This document shows positions 8,557 through 16,502 of a stretch of DNA of 64,000 nucleotides, in pieces. This stretch comes from Rugosimonospora acidiphila (lineage in GTDB: Bacteria; Actinomycetota; Actinomycetes; Mycobacteriales; Micromonosporaceae): assembly GCF_039543385.1 (NCBI RefSeq), contig NZ_BAABJQ010000006.1, forward strand, positions 248,001-312,000. The letters run 5' to 3'. Under the pieces are notes generated by a model, which worked only from the letters and a program-made list of their open reading frames with translations, had not been told where the DNA came from and did not search any database. The position numbers were made by a program, and so were the translations under genes. Position 1 is the first letter of the stretch. Every line of letters starts with the position of its first letter.

Positions 8557-9315
8557 TCAGCGGTTCGACAGCCGGCCGATCGCGGCGAGAACCCAGTCGA
8601 CGTACGCCCGTAGCTTCGCCGTCAGCTCGTCACCCCAGTTGTCCTCGGAGTACCGGCGGTTCAGGTACAGCTGCTTGGCATGTTCAAGAACCGGCCGGTG
8701 CTCCGGCGGAAGGTGGTCGAGGGCCCAGTCCGCGGCGGCGTCCTTCGACCTGATCTCACCGGTGGCGAGGGTGAGCCAGACCCGGGCAAGGGTCAGCACG
8801 ACATTGCGGGTGTCGTTGTCGAGGTTGTCGAGCAGGTTCGGAATGCCCGCCACCGTCGCCGCGGCCACGTCGAGACGCGGGACGGGGTCGAGCACCTGAG
8901 CCGGTGGTGGCCCGCTGAGGGGATGGTCGGCCGCCAGCGTCACGGCGATCAGTAGAGCCAGGTCCGGCATCGGTCGCGGCGCAGGGGCACCGTCGATCGC
9001 GAGTTCCTCGCGCAGCCACTCGCCGTACTGGTAGTCCGCGACCGGCGGGAACCGCCATGGGCGAACCTCGGACTGGGCCACGACGACCAGTTCGACCGGG
9101 CGGGCGCCGGCAGGTTCCCCGGAGACGGCGAACAGTCCCTGGGTGAGCGCCCGCCGTTCCCGGTCGTCCATCCGCCGCCGGGACACGACGAGGACATCCA
9201 GGTCGCTGGCGGGTCTCACGCCGCCGAGCACCGACGAACCATGCAGATAGCTGCCGACCAACTCGCCGTCGAGGACGTCACCGACGAGCCGCACGACGCT
9301 CTGGACCTGCTCCAT
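8557..9315 (-). CDS. AadA/ANT-like aminoglycoside nucleotidyltransferase
   Basis: A 252-residue protein of the ANT(3'')/ANT(9) fold. The nucleotidyltransferase core is visible as LHGSSVLGG followed by ASDLD (D38 and D40 as metal ligands). The C-terminal helical domain has the family-typical stretches LDNDTRNVVLTLARVWLTL and KDAAADWAL. Members transfer AMP from ATP to streptomycin or spectinomycin and so inactivate them. Whether this protein accepts a drug or a cellular substrate is not visible. It stands alone with no mobile-element signature, so it looks like an intrinsic chromosomal homologue. Confidence 0.75.
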   Translation of the reverse strand: MEQVQSVVRLVGDVLDGELVGSYLHGSSVLGGVRPASDLDVLVVSRRRMDDRERRALTQGLFAVSGEPAGARPVELVVVAQSEVRPWRFPPVADYQYGEWLREELAIDGAPAPRPMPDLALLIAVTLAADHPLSGPPPAQVLDPVPRLDVAAATVAGIPNLLDNLDNDTRNVVLTLARVWLTLATGEIRSKDAAADWALDHLPPEHRPVLEHAKQLYLNRRYSEDNWGDELTAKLRAYVDWVLAAIGRLSNR

Positions 9316-9455
9316 GGCACCACTCTCGTCGCTCGGCCGAAGAAGTGCAGCCCTGATCCGCGCCCGCCCCGGGCGGCCGCCTCGCCCAGGCCGACCGGGG
9401 CGGGCGCGTGGCGGCCGACTCGACCGCCCCGTTCAGTGCCGCCCGTGCCGGCCGA

Positions 9456-10511
9456 TCATGCGGCGTTCCCCTGCGGAGCAACGATCTCCGGCAGGTCGAG
9501 GGCGAGATGAGGGGACAGCGAACGGAGGAAGTCGGGCGCGTCGAACATCGCGCCGGCCGAGGCCACGCCGGCCGCCCTGGTCTGTCCTGTCAGGATGCGG
9601 TGGACCGCCTCCACGGCGAGCGGCGCGCTGACCGCGTAGATGTCCCGGCCGTGCGCCGTCGCGCGGCGCTCGACGCCGCCGGCCCTGACCACGACGTCGA
9701 CGAGGAAGGTCTGCGACGATCGTCCGCGCTCGTCGGCGGCCACCGGCGCGGGCGTGTCGGGGGCCGACAGGTCCCTGGCCGCCTCGACCGTCATGTAGGT
9801 CCCCACCTCGGGGATGGACAGGTGGCTGGGGATGGTGACGATGTCGGCCATCGAGAACTCCCCGAGGACCTCCCGGGTGCCCACCGGGGCGGGGAAGGTC
9901 CACCGGAGGGTCGGCAGGTCGTCGTCGCGGTACTCCAGGCGCCCCGCCGAGTAGCGCACGCGCCGGCCGCCGCGCCGCTGCCGGGACACCGCCCCGGCGG
10001 CGCGGGTGCCGGCCGTGGGGTGCCAGCCGCTCAGCCCGTACGCGACGTGCACCTCGTCCGCCACCGTCCAGTCGCCCATCGCCGCGGTGGCCAGCAGGTC
10101 CGCGAGGCCGCCGAAGAAGGCCATCGCGGGTACGACCACGGTGCCCGCGGCACCGGCCCGGTCGGCGAAATGAGCGAACGTGTCCAGGTTGGCCTCGATC
10201 TCGGCCGCCACGTCCACGTACGGGATCCCCGCGCGCAGCGCCGCCTCGATCACCGGAGCGGCGGTTTCGGCGAACGGCCCGGCGCAGTTGATGACGGCCG
10301 CCGCTCCGGCCAGCGCCCGGTCGAGCGAGGCCGGGGTGTCGACCGATGCCGGCCGGGCGGAAAGCCCCGTGCCGGCGGCCACCACCCGCAGCCGCTCTGG
10401 GTCGCGGCCGGCCAGAACCGGGACGTATCCGCGACTGACCAACTCCGCCACCACAAAACGCCCGGTGTGCCCGTAGGCACCGAACACCGCCACGGTACGA
10501 CTCGTTTCCAT
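9456..10511 (-). CDS. Saccharopine-dehydrogenase-like NAD(P)-binding oxidoreductase
   Basis: A 351-residue protein with an N-terminal Rossmann fold: GAYGHTGRF near residues 9-17, LAGRDPERL near 32-40 and VINCAGPFAE near 71-80. This pattern is shared by saccharopine dehydrogenase-like and trans-acting enoyl-reductase-like proteins. The reaction is not known. ATG at 10511 has GGGAGA 4-9 bases upstream; the frame open to 10604 lacks a site. It is divergent from an AraC/DJ-1 regulator, which probably controls it. Confidence 0.7.
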   Translation of the reverse strand: METSRTVAVFGAYGHTGRFVVAELVSRGYVPVLAGRDPERLRVVAAGTGLSARPASVDTPASLDRALAGAAAVINCAGPFAETAAPVIEAALRAGIPYVDVAAEIEANLDTFAHFADRAGAAGTVVVPAMAFFGGLADLLATAAMGDWTVADEVHVAYGLSGWHPTAGTRAAGAVSRQRRGGRRVRYSAGRLEYRDDDLPTLRWTFPAPVGTREVLGEFSMADIVTIPSHLSIPEVGTYMTVEAARDLSAPDTPAPVAADERGRSSQTFLVDVVVRAGGVERRATAHGRDIYAVSAPLAVEAVHRILTGQTRAAGVASAGAMFDAPDFLRSLSPHLALDLPEIVAPQGNAA

Positions 10512-10599
10512 CGGCTCTCCCGCCCCGCTCGAACGATCCACGGATGACATCGTGGCGCCGGCGGCCGCTCCGCACGAGTGTCTGGAACGCCGCCGTGCG

Positions 10600-10605
10600 T
10601 ACAAT
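10600..10605 (+). promoter_or_regulatory. Leaderless -10 element of the AraC/DJ-1 regulator
   Basis: TACAAT ends 7 bp before the ATG at 10613, so transcription would begin at or next to the start codon. There is no Shine-Dalgarno sequence. A -35 is not obvious. Confidence 0.45.
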
Positions 10606-10612
10606 TTCAGAC

Positions 10613-11560
10613 ATGGGTTCGGTAGCGCTGGCCATCAGCGACGGAATGCTGCACTTCGAGCTGGGTGTGGCGTACGAGGTCTTCGGCAACGCACCGCCCG
10701 ACCTGGCCGACCGGTGGTACGACGTCCGCGTCTGCGGCTCGGGTACGGCGAGTGTCGGCCGGTTCCAGCTGGCGCCCGACGGCGGCCTGGACCGGCTCGC
10801 ACACGCCGACACGGTGATCGTGCCGGCCTGCTCGGACGTCGACGAGGACCCACCCGCCGATCTCGTCGATGCGGTGCGGGCGGCCTACGACGGGGGCGCC
10901 CGGGTGGCCTCGCTGTGCACCGGCGCGTTCGTGCTGGCCGCCGCCGGACTGCTGGACGGGCGCCGGGCGACCACGCACTGGGCGCACACCGACGCGCTGG
11001 CGGCCCGGTACCCGCGGGTCGAGGTCGACCCGGACGTGCTGTACGTCGACAACGGCCGGGTGCTCACCTCCGCCGGCAAGGCCGCCGCGATGGACCTGTG
11101 CCTGCACCTGGTCCGCCTCGACCACGGTTCGGTCATCGCCAACGCGGTCGCGCGTCGCCTGGTCGTGCCGCCGCACCGGGCCGGCGGGCAGGCCCAGTTC
11201 GTCACCACCCCGATGCCCGCCCCGGACAACCATCCGCTCGCCGACCTGATCCCGTGGGTGATCGACCGGCTGGACCAACCCCTGACCGTCGAACAGCTGG
11301 CCCGTCAGGCGAACATGAGCTCACGCAACCTCGGCCGCCACTTCCGGTCGGTCACCGGCACCACCCCGCTGCGATGGCTGCTGACCCAGCGAATCCGCCG
11401 CGCTCAGGACCTCCTCGAGACCACCGACGACAACGTCGACACCATCGCGTCGGCCACCGGCATGGGCACCGCCACGACACTGCGCCGGCACTTCAACCGC
11501 ACGGTCGGCGTGCCCCCGGACACGTACCGGCGCACGTTCCGCACCGCCCGTCCGAGCTGA
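10613..11560 (+). CDS. GlxA-type AraC regulator with a DJ-1/PfpI domain
   Basis: A 315-residue protein. The first ~170 residues form a class-I glutamine-amidotransferase-like (DJ-1/PfpI) domain with the nucleophile-elbow stretch SLCTGAFVLAAAGLL. The C-terminus carries a double AraC helix-turn-helix (QLARQANMSSRNLGRHFRSV, then DTIASATGMGTATTLRRHF). In this family the first domain senses a ligand, usually without catalysis. ATG at 10613 lies just after a TACAAT box and has no ribosome-binding site. The neighbouring divergent dehydrogenase is the likely target. Confidence 0.85.
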   Translation: MGSVALAISDGMLHFELGVAYEVFGNAPPDLADRWYDVRVCGSGTASVGRFQLAPDGGLDRLAHADTVIVPACSDVDEDPPADLVDAVRAAYDGGARVASLCTGAFVLAAAGLLDGRRATTHWAHTDALAARYPRVEVDPDVLYVDNGRVLTSAGKAAAMDLCLHLVRLDHGSVIANAVARRLVVPPHRAGGQAQFVTTPMPAPDNHPLADLIPWVIDRLDQPLTVEQLARQANMSSRNLGRHFRSVTGTTPLRWLLTQRIRRAQDLLETTDDNVDTIASATGMGTATTLRRHFNRTVGVPPDTYRRTFRTARPS

Positions 11561-11573
11561 CGGCGGGCGCCGG

Positions 11574-12485
11574 TCAGCCGAACCGGCCGTGTACGTAGTC
11601 GGCGGTGCGCGGGTCCTGCGGACTGTCGAACATGGCGTCGGTCGCGCCGTGCTCCACGATGTACCCGGGAGTGCCCTGTTCGGCGAGGAAGAACGCGCAC
11701 TGGTCGCTGATCCGCTGTGCCTGCTGCATGTTGTGGGTCACGATGACGATCGTGACCTCGGCCACCAGCTCCTGGATCGTCTCCTCGATCACCCGGGTCG
11801 AGGTCGGATCCAGCGCCGAGCACGGCTCGTCCATCAGCAGCACCCGGGGACGGATGGCCAGCGATCGCGCGATGCACAACCGCTGCTGCTGGCCGCCCGA
11901 CAGCGCCCCGCCCGGCTGGCGCAGCCGGTCGCGCACCTCACGCCACAGCCCCGCCTTGATGAGGCACTCCTCGACCAGGATGTCCTTCTGCGCGCGGCTG
12001 GCCTTCTGGCCGGTGAGCCGTAGCCCGGCCACCACGTTGTCGTAGATGCTCATCGCCGGGAACGGGTTGGGTTTCTGGAACACCATGCCGACCTGCCGCC
12101 GGGCGTCGGTGAGCCGCCGCTCCGGGTCGTAGATGTCCGCGCCGTCGAGCAGCACCTCGCCCGCGAGGCTCGCCGAGGGCACCAGTTCGTGCATCCGGTT
12201 CAGGATTCGCAGGAACGTCGACTTGCCGCAGCCGGACGGGCCGATCAGCGCGGTCACCTGGCCGGCGGCCATGGTCAGCGATACCCGGTCCAGCACCTGG
12301 TGGTCACCGAACCACGCGCTGATCCGCCGGGCGACCAGCCCGGCGAGCCCGGGCTGCCGGACGACCGCGCGGTGCGCACCGCGAGCGGCCGAGACCTCGG
12401 AGGCGCCGGGGACGCTCAGGTCGGCCGGAATGTTGATCGTGGTGTCGTCGTTGGTGGCTCGGCTCACGGTCGCAGGCTCTCTCAT
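11574..12485 (-). CDS. pstB: PstB, phosphate ABC transporter ATP-binding subunit
   Basis: A 303-residue ABC ATPase with full motifs: Walker A GPSGCGKST (82-90), the PstB-type Q-loop QKPNPFP (137-143), signature LSGGQQQR (195-202), Walker B VLLMDEP (215-221) and H251. It would drive phosphate import through PstC/PstA. Usual PstB is about 255-260 residues; this one has an extra N-terminus of ~45 residues. Either the extension is real or translation begins at a GTG nearer 12362; the ATG at 12485 has only a weak site. It lies 9 bp after the sortase-like gene and about 10 kb from pstA, separated by surface-protein genes, which is unusual for pst operons. Confidence 0.92.
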   Translation of the reverse strand: MREPATVSRATNDDTTINIPADLSVPGASEVSAARGAHRAVVRQPGLAGLVARRISAWFGDHQVLDRVSLTMAAGQVTALIGPSGCGKSTFLRILNRMHELVPSASLAGEVLLDGADIYDPERRLTDARRQVGMVFQKPNPFPAMSIYDNVVAGLRLTGQKASRAQKDILVEECLIKAGLWREVRDRLRQPGGALSGGQQQRLCIARSLAIRPRVLLMDEPCSALDPTSTRVIEETIQELVAEVTIVIVTHNMQQAQRISDQCAFFLAEQGTPGYIVEHGATDAMFDSPQDPRTADYVHGRFG

Positions 12486-12494
12486 CTCGTTCGT

Positions 12495-13586
12495 TCACAT
12501 CAGGTTGGGCAGCAGCCGGGCCGCCTGATCGGCGGTGGCCAGGCCGAGGAAGCCGACCACCGGGATGGCGACCGCCCAGGCCTGCCACGCTCCCCAGGAC
12601 AGCCGCAGCCAGGAGACCAGACCGATCGCGAGCACCAGCGCCTCGCCGATGAACACCATCGGGAACCACGCCCCGCTGTCGACCGCCATCGCGGACTCGG
12701 CGGGCGACAGCTGCGAGGCACCGATGACCAGCCGCGGGCTGGGCTGCACCTCGGAGGTCAGGTCCGCGTCCACGCGCAGCACGTCGGTGGGCACGATCGG
12801 GCCGCCGTACGCCGTCGTGAGCACCAGCCGGCTCGCACCGGGCGCCGGGGGCAGGGGCTGCGGCAGCCCGGGCTGCCGGATGTCGAGCACCCGGTACTTG
12901 TTCACCCCCAGCCCGGTGGTGACGGTGAACGTGTCGCCGGGCAGCAGCTGCGACAGGTGCCGGAAGGGCGCGCCGTAGGTGGCGGCCCGGCCCATGAGGT
13001 AGCTGGTGCCGGCCTGGCCCGGCAGCGGGGTGCTCCGCAGATGGCCGGGGCCGTCCTCCAGCACCGCGCCGGTCGTGCCCTCGAACACCACCTCCTTGAG
13101 TCCCAGCTTCGGGATCTGCAGGACCGCCACCGGAGCGCCGAGCTTGAGCAGTTGATGCGGGTGGCCCGGTACGGTCTGCCCGGTGGGCGCGGTGGCGAGC
13201 GCCAGCTCGCTGCGGAAGTTCGCGTACGCCACGAGTTGGGCCCGATCGTGGTGCAGCCGAGCCCCGAAGCCGAGGTACAGGGCGAACCCGAGCAGCGCGA
13301 CCGAAAGCAGGGTGATCGAGGTGGAGATGATCTCAATGGCCGGCGGGGCGCGCCGGGGGCGCCTGCGCGGTGGCACCGCGGCCCGCGCCGGCTCCGCCAG
13401 GTCGAGGTCGTCCAGGTCGAGGTCGTCCAGGTCGAGGTCGTCCAGGTCGACGCCGTCCAGATCGACGCCGTCCAGGTACGCGTCATCGAGGTCGAGGTCG
13501 CTCAGGTCGACCTTGACCCGGTCGAGGTCGACGCCGTCGAGGCCGGCCCGGTCCGGATCCGGGCGCGCCGTCACGCTCCCGGTCAT
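12495..13586 (-). CDS. Sortase-fold membrane protein lacking catalytic His and Cys
   Basis: A 363-residue protein. The acidic N-terminus (about 15-65) repeats a pentad of the form VDLDG/LDLDD. A basic stretch and one membrane helix (about 87-107) follow, then an extracellular sortase-like beta-barrel (about 145-280), and two more membrane helices (310-327 and 335-352). In sortases the His follows a Gly in the segment before GAPF; here it is R200 (LMGRAATYGAPF). The TLTTC-type strand reads LVLTTAY with A259 in place of Cys. R271 may match the catalytic Arg. Transpeptidation is therefore unlikely and a structural or binding role is inferred. The ATG overlaps the stop of the DUF916-like gene (ATGA), and pstB follows after 9 bp. 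Confidence 0.75.
   Translation of the reverse strand: MTGSVTARPDPDRAGLDGVDLDRVKVDLSDLDLDDAYLDGVDLDGVDLDDLDLDDLDLDDLDLAEPARAAVPPRRRPRRAPPAIEIISTSITLLSVALLGFALYLGFGARLHHDRAQLVAYANFRSELALATAPTGQTVPGHPHQLLKLGAPVAVLQIPKLGLKEVVFEGTTGAVLEDGPGHLRSTPLPGQAGTSYLMGRAATYGAPFRHLSQLLPGDTFTVTTGLGVNKYRVLDIRQPGLPQPLPPAPGASRLVLTTAYGGPIVPTDVLRVDADLTSEVQPSPRLVIGASQLSPAESAMAVDSGAWFPMVFIGEALVLAIGLVSWLRLSWGAWQAWAVAIPVVGFLGLATADQAARLLPNLM
13396..13560. repeat. 15-bp minisatellite encoding acidic pentads
   Basis: Tandem copies of a unit related to GTCCAGGTCGAGGTC inside the sortase-like gene. They encode the [V/L]-D-L-D-x repeats of its N-terminus. Nearly identical adjacent copies near 13400-13450 suggest recent slippage. 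Confidence 0.7.
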
Positions 13587-14902
13587 CCCGACCCCTCCGG
13601 GCCGCCGTCCCCGGTACCGCCGTCGCCACCACCGGTGGACGCGCGACCGCCGCCCGAACCTCCGGTACCGGCGCCGACCTTGGCCTTCGCCGCCGCCCTT
13701 CTGCGCAGCTGCTCCACGGTGTCCCGGCGGGCCTTCGCCATCGCGTCGGCCATCGCCTGATCGCGCCGGTCGCGGCGGGACCAGAGCAGCCACCGGGCGA
13801 CGAAGAACCCGGCGCCGAGGATCACGATGATCAGCAGCATCAGCCACGGGGTGGCCCACATGTGCGTGCTGAACGCCGCGGACTTCAGCTTCGGCCCGGG
13901 CGGCATGCCCTTGACCTGACTCGGCTGGGCATGCACCTGGACGCTCATCGGCCCGAGCGGGAACACGTTCTTCAGGTGCACGGTGGTCTGGTAGCTGGCA
14001 CCGGGCAGGAGGTCGGTCAGCGGTTTCGGGTGACTGCTGCGCAGTTTCAGCCCGAACAGACCGGTGGCGGCGACACTCTGGCTCAGGTTGAGCCGCGAGT
14101 TGCCGGTGTTGTGCAGCGTGTAGGTGACGTCGAGGTCACCGCCCCTGATGGGGTTGACCGTACCGTGGTAGACGCTGCTCACCGACTCGACCGCGATCGA
14201 TGGCGTGAGCTTGCCGGCCACCCGCAACAGGAGCGGGTCCGCCAACCGTTGGTCGACCTGCACCATGGCGCCCTGCCCGTTGCGGGCCTGGGTGGTGATG
14301 GCCGCGATCACGCCGCCGGTGTGGTCTCCCGGCGAGGCCGTGCTCGGGATGCTCAACTTGAAACGCTCGTTCACCCGATCGTGCGGAGCGACCGTGACGC
14401 TGTTCTTCTCGAACGAGATCCACGAGCCGACGTCCGTCGGCTTCTGCTTCGCGGGCAGCAGATCCAGCGAGCCGGTCGAGGTGTTGAACGCGTCGGTGGC
14501 GTACAGCTTGAAGGTGACCGGCGTCGTGCTGAAGTTCGTCACGCCGACGTAGTCGGTGATGACGGTGCCGGGCTTGAGGTCGTTGTAGGCGAACGCGCTG
14601 CGACCGTCCGGCCCCGACAGGCTGGACGGCTGGACCGCCCAGGTGATCTCGCCGGGCTTCGCCGTGACACCGGGGGCGCTCACGCCGCCGCCCGGAGTGG
14701 CACCGCCGCCCGGAGTGGCACCGCCGCCCGGAGTGGCACCGCCGTCCGGCGTGGTACCGCCACCCGGCGTCTGACCCGTCGAGGGGGGCTGGGTGGGATC
14801 CGCCATCGCCGGTGCGCCGGCCACCGTGAGCAGCATCGCCGCCACCAGACCGACGGCCGCCATCGTCGCGCCGCGCCGGCGCGGAAGACGCAGAGTGGTC
14901 AT
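13583..14902 (-). CDS. DUF916-like (WxL-interacting) secreted membrane protein
   Basis: A 439-residue protein with a signal peptide ending near APAMA (about residue 34). A short Gly/Pro/Thr repeat (about 40-75) precedes a DUF916-like beta-sandwich: SLSGPDGRSAFAYNDLKPG, later VTNFSTTPVTFKLYA and TASPGDHTGGVIAAI. A second Ig-like domain, one membrane helix (LMLLIIVILGAGFFV) and a cytoplasmic tail of about 65 residues, rich in Arg/Lys then Gly/Ser, follow. In Gram-positive WxL systems such proteins bind peptidoglycan and WxL proteins. ATG at 14902 is chosen for the signal peptide. It sits between the Ig/WxL-like protein gene and the sortase-like gene, with an ATGA overlap to the latter. Confidence 0.7.
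   Translation of the reverse strand: MTTLRLPRRRGATMAAVGLVAAMLLTVAGAPAMADPTQPPSTGQTPGGGTTPDGGATPGGGATPGGGATPGGGVSAPGVTAKPGEITWAVQPSSLSGPDGRSAFAYNDLKPGTVITDYVGVTNFSTTPVTFKLYATDAFNTSTGSLDLLPAKQKPTDVGSWISFEKNSVTVAPHDRVNERFKLSIPSTASPGDHTGGVIAAITTQARNGQGAMVQVDQRLADPLLLRVAGKLTPSIAVESVSSVYHGTVNPIRGGDLDVTYTLHNTGNSRLNLSQSVAATGLFGLKLRSSHPKPLTDLLPGASYQTTVHLKNVFPLGPMSVQVHAQPSQVKGMPPGPKLKSAAFSTHMWATPWLMLLIIVILGAGFFVARWLLWSRRDRRDQAMADAMAKARRDTVEQLRRRAAAKAKVGAGTGGSGGGRASTGGGDGGTGDGGPEGSG
14694..14764. repeat. 18-bp tandem repeat in the DUF916-like gene
   Basis: Three to four near-identical copies of an 18-bp unit encode GGATPG repeats just after the signal peptide. They probably form a flexible spacer at the mature N-terminus. 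Confidence 0.65.
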
Positions 14903-14982
14903 CGAGCACGTCCGTTTCACCAGTACGGGCCGGCCGGTCACACCGGCCGGTCACGGGTAGGTCGCCGTCAAGAGTTGGTTTC

Positions 14983-15022
14983 GGGGAGGGGCGCCGCGGA
15001 GTGTGTCCGCGGACCCCTCCCC
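14983..15022 (-). terminator. Long hairpin downstream of the Ig/WxL-like gene
   Basis: GGGGAGGGG and CCGCGG on the left (14983-14999) pair with CCGCGG and CCCCTCCCC on the right (15007-15022), with a small internal mismatch and a 7-base loop. It separates the gene ending at 15072 from the DUF916-like gene, so the latter probably has its own promoter. Confidence 0.6.
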
Positions 15023-15071
15023 GGGAAACCGTCCCGGACCGGTCACGGCCCGGGGCGGCAACCCGTTGTCG

Positions 15072-16349
15072 TCAGCTGGCCGAGTCCACGGCGGTGACCG
15101 TCAGGGTGCCCTGGTACGTACCCGGCTGGGTGCTGGACGGCACCCTCAGGTCGAGGTCCGCACCGAGCACCGTGGTCCCCAGACCCTTGTGGGCTGCGGC
15201 GCTGGCCAGCCCGCCGCCCTGCTTCAGGCCCGGGTTGGCGTTCGCGGTGATGGCCGAACCGGCGGTGACATCGCTGCCGGCGTTGGGCGTGGTGATCGCC
15301 GGGCTCCAGCCGAGGCTGTTGCCGTCGATCGTGTGGGTGCCGTCGGTGAAGTCACCGACCTGGCCGGAGACGCTCCAGCCATCCTGGGTCTGGTTGCGGC
15401 CATCGCTGATGGTCACCGAGCCCAGCTCACCGGTCGACTCGAAGGTGGTGTTGTCGGCGCTGAGCTCGGCCTTGCTCAGCTCCACCGGGGTGTCGCTCAC
15501 CGACATGGTGAAAACGCCCTGGTTCGCCGGGACCTGCACGTTGATCGACTCGCCCTGCACGTTACCGCTGGTGACGGTGACCGTGAACGCGCTCGACGTC
15601 GAGCCGCCGAACTTGGTCGAGTCGGACGGCGTGAACTTCGCGGTGATCGGGTGCGCGCCCGCGGTCAGCGCGGTGGTGGAGAAGAGAGCCGTACCGTTGT
15701 CGACCTGCACCGGCGCGCCCAGCGAGTTGCCGTTGTCGAAGAACGAAACGGAGCCCGCCGCCCCGGCCGGGGTCACCGTCGCGGTGAGGGTCGCGTTGCC
15801 GCCGACCTGCACCAGCTGGGGACCGCTGACCGTGGTCGTGGTGCTCGTCGCGCCGGCCGGCGGGGTGGCGCTGCTGGTCCAGCCGCTACCGTCGGCGTTG
15901 AACGAGACGAACACCGAGTCGGTGTACACACCGACCTGGCCCGCCTGCGTCTGGCAGTCCACCGCGAACTCGAACGTGTCAGCACCGGTGGCACCGGAGA
16001 TGAGCCACAGGGTCTGCATGTCGGCGTTGAACGACCCCGGGAACGGCGCGGAGACCAGGCCGGAGTCGAACGGCAGCGACGCGAAGAACGACGAGGCCGG
16101 CCCGGTGGGGGTGATCATGTCGATCTGCCCCTGGACCGTGCCCGTCGGGCAGGCGTGGTCGGTCTGGAAGGTCGGGGTGACGGTGCCGTCGCCCGAGGTG
16201 GGGGTGAGGTGCAGGCCGCCCGGGAACTGACCCGTGGGCGGGTTCGACACCTCGGCCGACGCGGCGACCGGCAGCATCAGCGCCGCGATCGTGGTGGCAC
16301 CGGCGACGCCGGCCACGGCGATCGACCGTTTGAGGTGGAGCTTCTTCAT
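15072..16349 (-). CDS. Secreted Ig-like/WxL-like surface protein
   Basis: A 425-residue exported protein with a signal peptide (MKKLHLKRS then a hydrophobic stretch ending in VAASA, about residue 32). The middle contains a bacterial Ig-like repeat (SGPQLVQVGGNATLTATVTP through TVTV). The C-terminal part, with a GWSPAI segment and a final SSTQPGTYQGTLTVTAVDS strand, resembles WxL surface domains, though only one Trp motif is clear. It has no membrane anchor or LPxTG, so it should be held non-covalently. ATG at 16349 follows GCGAGG. It is flanked by hairpins on both sides and so is probably its own transcription unit inside the pst cluster. Confidence 0.65.
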   Translation of the reverse strand: MKKLHLKRSIAVAGVAGATTIAALMLPVAASAEVSNPPTGQFPGGLHLTPTSGDGTVTPTFQTDHACPTGTVQGQIDMITPTGPASSFFASLPFDSGLVSAPFPGSFNADMQTLWLISGATGADTFEFAVDCQTQAGQVGVYTDSVFVSFNADGSGWTSSATPPAGATSTTTTVSGPQLVQVGGNATLTATVTPAGAAGSVSFFDNGNSLGAPVQVDNGTALFSTTALTAGAHPITAKFTPSDSTKFGGSTSSAFTVTVTSGNVQGESINVQVPANQGVFTMSVSDTPVELSKAELSADNTTFESTGELGSVTISDGRNQTQDGWSVSGQVGDFTDGTHTIDGNSLGWSPAITTPNAGSDVTAGSAITANANPGLKQGGGLASAAAHKGLGTTVLGADLDLRVPSSTQPGTYQGTLTVTAVDSAS

Positions 16350-16433
16350 TGAGGAGTAGCCTCGCTTTCGGTGAGAGGGGTCGGGCCCGTATGCCCGCCC
16401 CCGCACAAACCCCTTGGAACCGGGGGTCTTGGG

Positions 16434-16469
16434 TCCGGTGCCTGCCGGCTGACTCCGGCAGGCACCGGA
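16434..16469 (-). terminator. 15-bp perfect hairpin between two surface-protein genes
   Basis: Bases 16434-16448 pair perfectly with 16455-16469 around a 6-base loop. It lies 34 bp beyond the stop of the PBP-like gene (16503) and before the start of the Ig/WxL-like gene, in the direction of leftward transcription. Confidence 0.75.
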
Positions 16470-16502
16470 TTCACTGGGGTTTGAAGCTGGCCGAGCTCGG
16501 CG

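Noticed and set aside
12189..13760. A rightward frame opposite pstB and the sortase-like gene
   Set aside because: Composition and repeats simply mirror the real genes; no start site or domain.
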